NCBI GenBank assembly: GCA_963803065.1
Contig: CAWDKW010000004.1
Location: 124,001 to 188,000, forward strand
Length of the DNA: 64,000 nt
DNA from: DASXMT01 sp963803065
Lineage (GTDB): Bacteria > Actinomycetota > Acidimicrobiia > Acidimicrobiales > RAAP-2
Reading direction: 5' to 3'
In this document: positions 40,782-48,593 of the stretch, piece by piece
How the letters are laid out: each line of letters begins with the position of its first letter
Numbering within the stretch: position 1 is the first letter of the stretch
Program-made: the position numbers and the translations under genes
Notes under the pieces: model-generated
The model's database searches: none
What the model saw: the letters and a program-made list of their open reading frames with translations, nothing else
What the model was told of the DNA's origin: nothing

Positions 40782-42523
40782 CGTTCTGTCCGTCCTGTTC
40801 CTGTTTGGGCCTCTGGGGCACCCGGGGCTGCCGACTTGTTCGCCGCCGACTTGTCCGCCGCCGACTTCCCGGCCTGTGTCGATCGCTTGGCCGCTGGCGC
40901 ATCCTTCTTCGCCGCAGCTGCCTTCTTGGCCGTCGGCGCCGCCTTCTTGGCCGCAGCTGCCTTCTTGGCCGCAGCTGCCTTCTTGGCCGCAGGCGCTGCC
41001 TTTTTCGCTACTGCCTTCCCGGCCGGTGTGTCGCCCGCCGTCGCTCGCTCCGTCGCCATCTCGCTCGGCGGCGTGGCTTCTGGCCGGGCGGCGGCAGCCG
41101 TAGCCCCCGTGAGCCCGAGCCGGCGGCTGAGGTCCGACTGCAGCAGGTTCTCCGGGTCGACCCGGTCGCGCACCGCCCGCCACGCGTCGACGTGGGGGTA
41201 CATCCGCTCGAACATGTCGGGCGCAACCCGCGAGTCCTTGGCCAGGTAGACGCGGCCACCGACCCCGGCGACCTCCTCGTCGAAGTCGTCGAGCAAGCGG
41301 TCGAGCCCGTCGGAGCCGACCGGAAGATCGAGAGCCAGGGTCCAGCCGGGCATGGGGAAGGAGAGGGGACCGGGGTCCCCGGGCCCGAACCGCTTCAGCA
41401 CGGCCAGGAACGACGCCAGCTTGACCTCGGTCAGCCGCTCGATGATCCGCCGCACGGACTCGGCGTGTTGGTCGCCCACCACGAACTGGTACTGCAGGAA
41501 GCCCCGCTTTCCGTAGAGCCGGTTCCACGAGCCCACCCCGTCCAGGGGATGGAAGAACCCGGTCATGTGCTGGGGTTTGCCCACCTGGAACTTGGGTGCC
41601 TTCCGGAACCAGAATTCGTTGAACGCCCCCACGGTCAGCGGGTTGAGCAGGCCGCTGGGCGGGGTGACAGGCACGTTGATCAGCGTTCGGGGCGTGAACC
41701 GGCGAGCCCGGTCCGGCGAGCGCTGCAGCGCGGGCGGGAGCTCCTCGAGCCGGGCGTGATCGCCGCGGGTGAGCACGGAACGCCCGAGGTTCTTGCCCGT
41801 GGACTGACAGTCGATCCACGTCACCGAATAGCGGTAGCCGTCGTCGCCCGAGGTCATCCGGGACATGGCGTCATCGAGGTCCGCAGCGCGTTCGGTGTCG
41901 ACCAGCATGTAGCTCGATTCCACCGGGATCATCTGCAACGTGGCTCGGGTGACCACCCCGGTCAGCCCCATGCCTCCGGCCGTCGCCCAGAACAGATCGG
42001 GGTCCGAGGAAGGCGAGATCTCCTTGGTCCCCGTCGGCGTGACCAGGGTCATGGCGGTGACGTGGCCGCAGAAGCTGCCGTCGCGGTGATGGTTCTTGCC
42101 GTGGATGTCGGCGGCGATGGCACCGCCCACCGTCACCTGGCGGGTCCCCGGGGTCACCGGCACGAACCATCCGAGGGGTACGAACCGTTCCATCAGGGTC
42201 TCCAGGCTGATGCCCGCCCCCACCGTGACCAGCCCCGCCCCGAGGTCGACGTCATGGACGGCGTCGAGCCAGGTGGCGTCGATGACCGTCCCACCTGCGT
42301 TCTGCGCCGCGTCCCCGTAGCCTCGGCCCAGCCCGCGAGCGATCAGGCCGCGGCCGGGCGCTGCCCCGCCGGCGACGGCTGCGTTGATCGCCTCGTCGAC
42401 GACGTCGGGGTGGACGGCGTGGACGACATCGGCGGCGGTGGCCGGCGTGCGCCCCCACCCGGTCAACAACGACCGAACGGCGCCTGCCCGCGGCGCGCCC
42501 GCCTGCCCGACCCGGTCAGGCAT
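40778..42523 (-). CDS. dprE1: Decaprenylphosphoryl-ribose oxidase DprE1-like, Cys387 replaced by Ala, Lys/Ala tail
   Basis: An FAD oxidase that oxidises decaprenylphosphoryl-ribose at C2. The FAD domain shows RGLGRGYGDAAQNAGGTVID and PGTRQVTVGGAIAADIHGKN; the C-terminal domain shows NRLYGKRGFLQYQFVV, PLSFPMPGWTLALDLP and VYLAKDSR with the conserved Lys429. The M. tuberculosis GWNICVDFP is GWTLALDLP here, so Ala397 stands at the covalent benzothiazinone site Cys387. Residues 475-581 are an added tail with eight or more KKAA-type repeats, like histone H1 tails; the usual protein ends near residue 470. The start overlaps the ubiA end by 8 bp. Confidence 0.88.
   Translation of the reverse strand: MPDRVGQAGAPRAGAVRSLLTGWGRTPATAADVVHAVHPDVVDEAINAAVAGGAAPGRGLIARGLGRGYGDAAQNAGGTVIDATWLDAVHDVDLGAGLVTVGAGISLETLMERFVPLGWFVPVTPGTRQVTVGGAIAADIHGKNHHRDGSFCGHVTAMTLVTPTGTKEISPSSDPDLFWATAGGMGLTGVVTRATLQMIPVESSYMLVDTERAADLDDAMSRMTSGDDGYRYSVTWIDCQSTGKNLGRSVLTRGDHARLEELPPALQRSPDRARRFTPRTLINVPVTPPSGLLNPLTVGAFNEFWFRKAPKFQVGKPQHMTGFFHPLDGVGSWNRLYGKRGFLQYQFVVGDQHAESVRRIIERLTEVKLASFLAVLKRFGPGDPGPLSFPMPGWTLALDLPVGSDGLDRLLDDFDEEVAGVGGRVYLAKDSRVAPDMFERMYPHVDAWRAVRDRVDPENLLQSDLSRRLGLTGATAAAARPEATPPSEMATERATAGDTPAGKAVAKKAAPAAKKAAAAKKAAAAKKAAPTAKKAAAAKKDAPAAKRSTQAGKSAADKSAANKSAAPGAPEAQTGTGRTER
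40878..41020 (-). repeat. 18-bp repeats encoding the KKAAAA tail of DprE1
   Basis: On the plus strand CTTCTTGGCCGCAGCTGC and variants recur about six times. They encode AAAAKK-type units. Lengths between KK pairs vary (5-7 residues), so the array has drifted. Confidence 0.8.
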
Positions 42524-43466
42524 AGACCCCTACCGCGATCAGGATGACCCAGGTGATGCCGTAGATCTCCAGCCGACGGTCGCCCAGGGCCATGTCCTCA
42601 GGGGTGGAGCCCTTGCCCGCATCGAGCTGGCGGACGACGTGGAGCAGGCCGAGCACGAAGGGCACGATGGACAGCTGGAACCAGATCGGATGGTGTCCGG
42701 GGTGGATGGCGACAGCCCGGTCGAAGGCCCACAGGCAGTAGGCGGTGACCGTGACCGCCGCCGACAGGGTCCGGACCGTCTGCAAGAAGGCGGGGTCGTA
42801 GCGCCCGAGCGTCTGGCGCACCTGGGCCTGGTTCGCCCCCAGGAGCTTCTGCTCGCCCGAGCGCTTGCCGGTGACGATCAGCAGCGACCCGAAGGTGGCG
42901 ACGATCAGGAACCAGTCCGAGAGGACCACGCCGGTGGCGATACCCCCGGCGATGGCCCGCAACACGAAACCGGAGCTGACGGCGGCAAGGTCGACGATCG
43001 GCTCATGCTTGAGCCAGAGGCTGTAGACGGTGGTGATGACCACGTACAGCCCTACGACCAGGGCCAGCCGGTAACCGGCCAACCACCAGGCCAGGCCGAA
43101 GGACACGGCGAGGAGCACCGCGCCCACCCCGAGGGCAAGCGAGGGCGAGACCACACCGGAGGCCACCGGGCGGTAGCGCTTGGTCGGATGGAGGCGATCC
43201 CGGTCGGCGTCGATGGTGTCGTTGAGAAAGTACGTCCCCGAGGCGGCAATGCAGAAGATCCCGAAGGCGCCGAGGGCCTTCAGGAAGGAGCTGCCGTGCG
43301 TCAGGACTCCGGCTGCACCCGGGGCCACGAAGACCAACAGGTTCTTGATCCACTGGCGGGGACGGGCCATGCGGATCATCCCGAGGAGGACCGCGTGCCG
43401 TGTGCTCCGGCTGCGGTGAGGCGCGCTCTCGTCGGGTGGTTCCACGGCTTCGGCCGGCGTGGCCAC
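42516..43466 (-). CDS. ubiA: UbiA-family decaprenyl-phosphate phosphoribosyltransferase
   Basis: A membrane prenyltransferase. By its neighbours dprE1 and dprE2 it is the first enzyme of decaprenyl-phospho-arabinose synthesis, joining PRPP to decaprenyl phosphate (mycobacterial Rv3806c type). The 316-aa product has RPRQWIKNLLVFVAP near residue 35, the Asp motif NDTIDADRD (residues 82-90) with PTKRYRPVASG, and about eight membrane segments. GTG 43466 is chosen because GGAGG lies five bases upstream; GTG 43499 is a longer option. The substrate is inferred from context. Confidence 0.87.
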   Translation of the reverse strand: MATPAEAVEPPDESAPHRSRSTRHAVLLGMIRMARPRQWIKNLLVFVAPGAAGVLTHGSSFLKALGAFGIFCIAASGTYFLNDTIDADRDRLHPTKRYRPVASGVVSPSLALGVGAVLLAVSFGLAWWLAGYRLALVVGLYVVITTVYSLWLKHEPIVDLAAVSSGFVLRAIAGGIATGVVLSDWFLIVATFGSLLIVTGKRSGEQKLLGANQAQVRQTLGRYDPAFLQTVRTLSAAVTVTAYCLWAFDRAVAIHPGHHPIWFQLSIVPFVLGLLHVVRQLDAGKGSTPEDMALGDRRLEIYGITWVILIAVGVYA

Positions 43467-43607
43467 GGCGCCCTCCGATATGGGTAGTCGACTTCGCACG
43501 CCTGGGCACGAACGTACCACGCCCAATTCGGGTGAGGGCACGACCCCCAGAACCCTCCTGACCAGGTAGGCGGCCCTTCGTTTGGCGCTGGATATACGGT
43601 CAGCGCT

Positions 43608-43613
43608 TAGTAT
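43608..43613 (+). promoter_or_regulatory. Candidate -10 of the B12-domain gene, leaderless
   Basis: TAGTAT ends seven bases before GTG 43621. The gap to the divergent ubiA start is 154 bp. Confidence 0.4.
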
Positions 43614-43620
43614 CGGCGCC

Positions 43621-44029
43621 GTGAAACGACCATACCGAGTGGTCGTGGCCAAGCCCGGTCTCGACGGGCACGACCGCGGCGCCAAGGTCATAGCCCGAGC
43701 CCTCCGGGATGCGGGCTTCGAAGTCATCTACACCGGACTGCACCAGACGCCCGAGCAGGTGGTCCAGGCCGTGATCCAAGAGGATGCCGACGCCGTCGGC
43801 CTGTCGCTCCTCTCGGGCGCCCACCTTACCTTGGTCCCCCGGGTCATCGCCGGGCTGAAGGAAGCGGGCCGCGACGACGTCTTGGTGCTGGTGGGTGGGA
43901 TCATTCCCGAAGGGGACATCCCGATCTTGAAGGACTCAGGGGGTGGCCGAGGTGTTCACTCCCGGTGCACCGCTCCCCGCCATCGGCCAGTGGCTCGAGC
44001 AGACCCTCGACGGCCGAGAGGGAGCCTGA
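43621..44029 (+). pseudogene. B12-binding domain of a methylmalonyl-CoA-type mutase, with +1 frame break
   Basis: The stand-alone cobalamin-binding domain of acyl-CoA mutases. From GTG 43621 it reads MKRPYRVVVAKPGLDGHDRG with the cobalt-ligand motif DGHDRG, then LSLLSGAHLTLVPRVIAGL and VLVGGIIPEGDIPILKDSG. A run of five G (43939-43943) then breaks the frame. With one G less the sequence continues VAEVFTPGAPLPAIGQWL EQTL and stops at 44029, giving a normal domain of about 135 aa. Third positions are GC only in the shifted frame after the run. Either a sequencing or assembly error or a true mutation. The large mutase subunit is not in the window. Confidence 0.85.
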
Positions 44030-44157
44030 CCCGGGCTCCACCACAGGCCCATCAGCGCGTCCAACACCGCGAGCACACAGGACGGCACGAACACACCACA
44101 GCACGAGACACGAGCACGAGCACGAGCAACACGAGCGAACAGAGAGGAACGGATCCG

Positions 44158-45306
44158 GTGGATCTCTTCGAGTACCAGGGCAAGCAGTACTTCGCCCGGT
44201 TCGGCATTCCCACCTCCAAGGGAGGTGTGGCCGACACCGTCGACCAGGCCGTCGAGCAGGCGGATCAGGCCGGCTATCCGGTGGTGGTGAAGGCACAGGT
44301 CAAAGTCGGCGGCCGGGGCAAGGCGGGTGGCGTAAAGCTGGCCAACGACGCCGACGAGGTGCGCACCCACGCCGGGAACATCCTGGGGCTCGACATCAAG
44401 GGCCATGTGGTCGAGCGCCTGTGGATCGAGCACGCCTCTGACATCGCCACCGAGTACTACGCCAGCTTCACGCTCGACAGGGGGGCCAAGCTCCACCTGG
44501 GCATGCTCTCGGCCGAGGGGGGCGTCGAGATCGAAGAGGTGGCCGTCACCAATCCCGATGCCATCGCCATGTTGCATATCGACCCGGTGGACGGCCTGTC
44601 CGAGGAGGCGGCCCGGTCCTGGGTCGACCGGGCCAACCTGGACGAGGTGGCCCGGGCCCAGACGGCCGAGCTCCTGGTCCGCCTCTACCGGTGTTATGTC
44701 GAAGGGGACTGTGACCTGGCCGAGATCAACCCGCTGATCCTCACCCCCGAGGGCCGGGTCCATGCCCTCGACGCCAAGGTCACCCTCGACGACAACGCCG
44801 CCTTCCGGCACCCGGAGTGGGAGGAGTTCGCCGGCAGTGACGTGGAGGACGAGCGCGAGGCCCGGGCCAAGGCCCGCGGCCTGAACTACATCGGCCTCGA
44901 CGGGACGGTGGGAATCATCGCCAACGGTGCGGGACTGGCCATGAGCACGCTGGATGTGGTCAACCAGTGCGGGGGCACCGCGGCCAACTTTCTCGACATC
45001 GGAGGAGGGGCCAACGCCGATGTCATGGCGGCCGCCCTCGAAGTGATCAACTCGGACCCGGCCGTACGGTCGATCCTCGTCAACATCTTCGGCGGTATCA
45101 CCCGGGTCGACGAGGTGGCCAACGGGGTCCTCGAGGCCCTCAAGCGGGTGGACATCTCGTCGCCGATCGTCCTGCGGCTCGACGGCACCAATGCCGTCGC
45201 CGGACGGGAGATCCTCTCCGACCATCTCTCGGACCGTCTGGTCGCCGAGCCGACCATGATCGATGCCGCCCGACGGGCCGTCGCTCTTGCAGGAGGAAAG
45301 TCATGA
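44158..45306 (+). CDS. sucC: Succinyl-CoA synthetase beta subunit
   Basis: The nucleotide-binding subunit of the TCA-cycle enzyme. The 382-aa product from GTG 44158 starts MDLFEYQGKQYFARFGIPTS, with an AGAGGAA site upstream. ATP-grasp landmarks are VVKAQVKVGGRGKAGGVKLA, EINPLILTPEGRVHALDAK, and the C-terminal FGGITRVDEVANG and RLDGTNAVAGREIL. Upstream lies a short CACGAG-rich stretch. The broken frame of the B12 gene stays open into this gene, but the start and ribosome site argue for a separate protein. The stop overlaps sucD (ATGA). Confidence 0.95.
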   Translation: MDLFEYQGKQYFARFGIPTSKGGVADTVDQAVEQADQAGYPVVVKAQVKVGGRGKAGGVKLANDADEVRTHAGNILGLDIKGHVVERLWIEHASDIATEYYASFTLDRGAKLHLGMLSAEGGVEIEEVAVTNPDAIAMLHIDPVDGLSEEAARSWVDRANLDEVARAQTAELLVRLYRCYVEGDCDLAEINPLILTPEGRVHALDAKVTLDDNAAFRHPEWEEFAGSDVEDEREARAKARGLNYIGLDGTVGIIANGAGLAMSTLDVVNQCGGTAANFLDIGGGANADVMAAALEVINSDPAVRSILVNIFGGITRVDEVANGVLEALKRVDISSPIVLRLDGTNAVAGREILSDHLSDRLVAEPTMIDAARRAVALAGGKS

Positions 45307-46193
45307 GCATCTTCGTCGACGAGAACACCACCGTCGTGATCCAGGGGATCAGCCCCACCAGCCAGGGCCTCTACCACGGGCTCCGCAACCGGGCCTACGG
45401 GACCAAGGTCGTGGCCGGCACCAACCCCAATCGGGGCGGCTCGGAGGTCGAGGGGATCCCCGTCTACGCCACCGTGGCCGAGGCGGTGGCGGCCACCGGG
45501 GCCACGGCCTCGTTCATCTCGGTGCCCCCGAAGTTCGCGGCCGACGCCATCGTCGAGGCCGCCGCCGCCGGCATTCCCTTCGTCGTGTGCATCACCGAGG
45601 GGATCCCGGCCCAGGACGAGGCGTTGGCCTTCAACCGGCTGCGCCGCCAATTCCCCGGGACCCGCCTGCTCGGACCGAACTGCCCGGGCATCATCTCCCC
45701 GGGGAAGTGCAACATCGGCATCACCTCGGGTGATATCGCCCTGGCCGGTGGTCCCGTCGGCATCGTCAGCCGATCGGGCACGCTGACCTACCAGGCCCTG
45801 CACGAGCTCTCGCAGCAGGGCGTCGGCCAGACCACCTGTGTGGGCATCGGCGGGGACCCGGTGCCGGGGACCAGCTTCATCGACTGCCTCGAGGCCTTCG
45901 AGGCCGATCCTGACACCCGCGCCGTGATGATGATCGGCGAGATCGGCGGGTCGGCCGAGGAGGAGGCGGCCGAGTACATCGCCTCGTCGGTGACCAAGCC
46001 GGTGGTGTCCTACGTGGCCGGCGTGACCGCCCCCCCGGGCCGGAAGATGGGACATGCCGGCGCCATCATCTCGGGATCCAAGGGCACGGCCCAGGCCAAG
46101 ATGGACGCGCTGTCCGATGCGGGCGTCACCGTCGCCCAGAACCCGACCGAAGCCGGTGAGGTCATGGTCGACATCGTCCGGAAGCTGGGCTGA
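45303..46193 (+). CDS. sucD: Succinyl-CoA synthetase alpha subunit
   Basis: The CoA-binding and phosphohistidine subunit. The 296-aa product starts MSIFVDENTTVVIQGISPTS; CoA-site block NPNRGGSEVEGIPVYATV; LLGPNCPGIISPGKCNIG; and the active-site His in GRKMGHAGAIISGSKGTA. AGGAGG lies seven bases before the ATG. It overlaps sucC by four bases and the proposed CTG start of the HAD gene. Confidence 0.96.
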   Translation: MSIFVDENTTVVIQGISPTSQGLYHGLRNRAYGTKVVAGTNPNRGGSEVEGIPVYATVAEAVAATGATASFISVPPKFAADAIVEAAAAGIPFVVCITEGIPAQDEALAFNRLRRQFPGTRLLGPNCPGIISPGKCNIGITSGDIALAGGPVGIVSRSGTLTYQALHELSQQGVGQTTCVGIGGDPVPGTSFIDCLEAFEADPDTRAVMMIGEIGGSAEEEAAEYIASSVTKPVVSYVAGVTAPPGRKMGHAGAIISGSKGTAQAKMDALSDAGVTVAQNPTEAGEVMVDIVRKLG

Positions 46194-46891
46194 TCACCGA
46201 CGTTGCTTCGGCGTCGGCCTACGCCGCCCGCCCGATCAGCGCGGTCATCTTCGACCTGGACGGCCTCCTGATCGACTCCGAGCCGTTCTGGCGGCGGGCC
46301 GAGATCGAGGTCTTCGGGCGGCTCGACCTGCATCTGACCGAGTCCGAGGTGCGCCAGACGATGGGGCTGCGGATCGACGATGCCGTCCGCTACTGGTGGG
46401 AGCGCTTTCCCTGGGCGGGTCCGAGCCCGGTCGAAGTGGAGCGGGCGATCACGGCGGCGGTGGCCGACATCATCGCCGCCGAGGGCACGCCCATGCCCGG
46501 CTCGGTCGAGGCGCTCGAGCGGTGCCGGCGCCTGGGCCTGGACGTGGCCGTGTGCTCGGGATCGTACGCCGTCGTCATCGAGGCCGCCCTGCGGCGGCTC
46601 GACATCGAGTCGCTGGTCTCCGTCTGGCACTCGGCCGAGTGGGAGCCGCTGGGCAAGCCCCACCCGGGCTCGTACCTGACCACGGCCGAGAAGCTGGGCC
46701 GGGACCCGGTCACCTGCCTGGCCGTCGAGGACTCGTTCAACGGGGCGATCGCGGCCAAGGCGGCGAGGATGCGCGTGGTGGTGGTGCCGGAGGCGGCAGC
46801 ACTCTCGTCACCACGGTGGGGGTTCTGTGATGCCGTCCTGACCTCCCTCGAGGCATTCGACGAGAGCCTCGTTCGGTCACTGCAGCCCTGA
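46190..46891 (+). CDS. HAD-superfamily phosphatase (beta-phosphoglucomutase-like), probable CTG start
   Basis: A haloacid-dehalogenase phosphatase. Motif I is AVIFDLDGLLIDSEP (nucleophile Asp), motif II lies in VAVCSGSYAVV, the Lys in GKPHPGSYL and motif IV in CLAVEDSFNGAIAAKAA. Between the last upstream stop in this frame (46157) and motif I there is no ATG, GTG or TTG. CTG 46190, preceded by GGAAG at five bases and overlapping the sucD stop, gives 233 aa (MITDVASASAYAARPISAVI...). The first ordinary start, 46349, would remove motif I. Substrate unknown; it may serve 2-deoxyglucose-6-phosphate or similar sugar phosphates. Confidence 0.85.
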   Translation: MITDVASASAYAARPISAVIFDLDGLLIDSEPFWRRAEIEVFGRLDLHLTESEVRQTMGLRIDDAVRYWWERFPWAGPSPVEVERAITAAVADIIAAEGTPMPGSVEALERCRRLGLDVAVCSGSYAVVIEAALRRLDIESLVSVWHSAEWEPLGKPHPGSYLTTAEKLGRDPVTCLAVEDSFNGAIAAKAARMRVVVVPEAAALSSPRWGFCDAVLTSLEAFDESLVRSLQP

Positions 46892-46898
46892 GCGGGAG

Positions 46899-46928
46899 GT
46901 CGTCCTGGCCGGGCCCAGCCGGGACGAC
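46899..46928 (+). terminator. Hairpin terminator between convergent genes
   Basis: GTCGTCCTGGC (46899-46909) pairs with GCCGGGACGAC (46918-46928) over 11 positions with one U-G wobble and an 8-nt loop. It starts seven bases after the HAD stop. The next gene ends at 46941 on the other strand, so the stem may serve both. Confidence 0.7.
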
Positions 46929-46940
46929 GGGCACACCGGC

Positions 46941-47813
46941 TCAGCGGACCCATCGTTCCCGGCTCAGCGGGACCCCAGGTCGGCCCGGCGGCGAACCGCG
47001 GGGCATTCGTCGACGGGCATGCCGGTGGCGGCGTCTGCGGGCCACGGCCCGCCGTCGAGCGATGAATGCGGCGACCACCAGGACCACGAGCACGCCGATG
47101 ACGACCCAGGGCCAGAGTGAGGCGTGGGTGGCGGCGGCCGGGGTTCGGACCGAGGCCGTGGACACGGCCTGGTACTGGGTGACGGCGAACGAGCTCACCG
47201 CCCCGGTGGCCGGCTCGGTGCCGCCGGCCAGGATGGTCACGAGATACTCGACGGGCCCGCTGTGGAACAGCACCGCGCTCACCGTGAACGGGGTCTTGTT
47301 CGGTGTGGCCGACGTGGCGGCCGACAGGTTGTAGCCGTGCCCGCCGGGGAGGCCGGCGGGAACGAAGGCCGACGTCAGGCTGAGCCCGCTGCTCTTCACC
47401 GACCCGGTGAGGGCGGCGTCCAGCTCGGCGACGGCCCTCGTTGCCTGCGAGGCGCCGGAGTACCGGGCCAGCGACACCGTGAGGGTCTGCTGCAAGGTCG
47501 GGTTCCACCACAGCCGCCACAGCGTCGGCAAGGTGGCCCCGCCGTTGGCCTTCCCCGGGTCCCGCAGGTACAGCTCGGGACTGATCGGCACCTGACCGGT
47601 CTGGGCACGAGGTTCGGTGGTGGTGGGCCGGTCCGACGCCCCGTTTCCTCGGGCGGTGGGCACGAATCCGGCCGGTATATGCCCTGTGATCAGGGAGGAC
47701 AGCGTAGGGGCGGAAGCGGCGGCCACCCCGGCCGAAGCGGCCAACGAGGCCAGGACCCCGGCGGCCACCAGTAGGGGAGCTGCCTTTCGCACGGCGCCGA
47801 TGCAATCACGCAT
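46941..47813 (-). CDS. Secreted, membrane-anchored protein of unknown function
   Basis: A 290-aa protein from ATG 47813. Residues about 9-33 (KAAPLLVAAGVLASLAAS) form a signal peptide. The middle is an exported domain with ELYLRDPGKANGGATLPTLW, a Thr/Ala-rich body and GPVEYLVTILAGGTEP. Near the C-terminus WPWVVIGVLVVLVVAAFIA is a membrane segment followed by a strongly basic tail (ARRRAVARRRRHRHARRR). This topology anchors the domain outside the cell. No family recognised. It is divergent from purN. Confidence 0.75.
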   Translation of the reverse strand: MRDCIGAVRKAAPLLVAAGVLASLAASAGVAAASAPTLSSLITGHIPAGFVPTARGNGASDRPTTTEPRAQTGQVPISPELYLRDPGKANGGATLPTLWRLWWNPTLQQTLTVSLARYSGASQATRAVAELDAALTGSVKSSGLSLTSAFVPAGLPGGHGYNLSAATSATPNKTPFTVSAVLFHSGPVEYLVTILAGGTEPATGAVSSFAVTQYQAVSTASVRTPAAATHASLWPWVVIGVLVVLVVAAFIARRRAVARRRRHRHARRRMPRGSPPGRPGVPLSRERWVR

Positions 47814-47942
47814 GGGGGCGACTCCACAAACGCGGTGGGTGTCGGACGGCCGGCCCGCCGGCCGGCCACCGAACCGCCGGCCGGCCCTCGCGGGCCACCT
47901 CTTGAACGACCGTCGGGCGGGTGAGACCGGCCACCGCGCTGG

Positions 47943-47948
47943 TAGCGT
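47943..47948 (+). promoter_or_regulatory. Candidate -10 of purN-purH-folD, leaderless
   Basis: TAGCGT ends six bases before GTG 47955. The 141-bp gap to the divergent gene contains several overlapping GCCGGC palindromes (about 47852-47886). Confidence 0.4.
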
Positions 47949-47954
47949 TCCCCC

Positions 47955-48593
47955 GTGGCCCGCAGCGACCCCCATGGTTCCGTCGGCATCGGGGTTCTGG
48001 CGTCAGGCAGCGGCACCATCCTGGCGGCCATCCTGGACAGCGACCTGCCCGTCCGGGTGGTGGCGGTGGACCGGCCCTGCCGGGCCCTGGAGGTGGCCGC
48101 CGAGCACAGGGTGCCGTCGGAGCTGGTGGACCGGGACGCCTTCGGTGGCTTCGGTCCCGGATTCGACCGCACCGCCTACACGGCCGCGCTCACCGAGGCG
48201 CTGCAGCACCACGACATCGACGTGGTGGTCATGGCCGGGTTCGGGACGGTTTTGGCCGAGCCCGTCCACACCGCCTATCCGGGGCGCATCCTGAACACCC
48301 ATCCGGCCCTGCTGCCGGCCTTCCCCGGCTGGCACGCGGTACGCGAGGCCCTGGCCGCCGGCGTGGCCGAGACGGGCACCACGGTGCACGTCGCCACCGT
48401 GGAGATGGACGCCGGGCCGATCCTGGCCCAACAGACCGTGCCCGTCCGACCCGGCGACACCGAGGAGAGCCTCCACGAACGCATCAAGGAGGTGGAGCGG
48501 ACGCTGTACCCGGCGACCATCCGCCGCTTCGTGGACGGGCTGGCGGCCACCCCGGCCCATGCACGAGGATCAGGTCCGGAGGTGGAGGCATGA
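47955..48593 (+). CDS. purN: Phosphoribosylglycinamide formyltransferase
   Basis: It formylates GAR with 10-formyl-THF, third step of purine synthesis. The 212-aa protein has the GAR-binding VLASGSGTILAAILDS, the folate-site Asn-His in RILNTHPALLPAFPGWHAV and the catalytic Asp in VATVEMDAGPILAQ. A Thr replaces the Asn/Ser usual in the SGSGSNL motif. GTG start six bases after TAGCGT, no Shine-Dalgarno. It overlaps purH by four bases. Confidence 0.93.
   Translation: MARSDPHGSVGIGVLASGSGTILAAILDSDLPVRVVAVDRPCRALEVAAEHRVPSELVDRDAFGGFGPGFDRTAYTAALTEALQHHDIDVVVMAGFGTVLAEPVHTAYPGRILNTHPALLPAFPGWHAVREALAAGVAETGTTVHVATVEMDAGPILAQQTVPVRPGDTEESLHERIKEVERTLYPATIRRFVDGLAATPAHARGSGPEVEA

Noticed and set aside
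43621..45306. A genuine B12-domain/SucC fusion protein
   Set aside because: The conserved end of the B12 domain continues in the other frame with normal codon use, the linker in the open frame has poor third-position GC, and sucC has its own GTG and ribosome site.
46941..47813. Phage or mobile-element origin of the unknown secreted protein
   Set aside because: Composition equals that of neighbours, and no integrase, transposase, tRNA or inverted repeat borders it.
47849..47890. Operator formed by nested GCCGGC palindromes between the secreted protein and purN
   Set aside because: GCCGGC strings are frequent by chance at this GC content; no larger symmetrical site could be defined.
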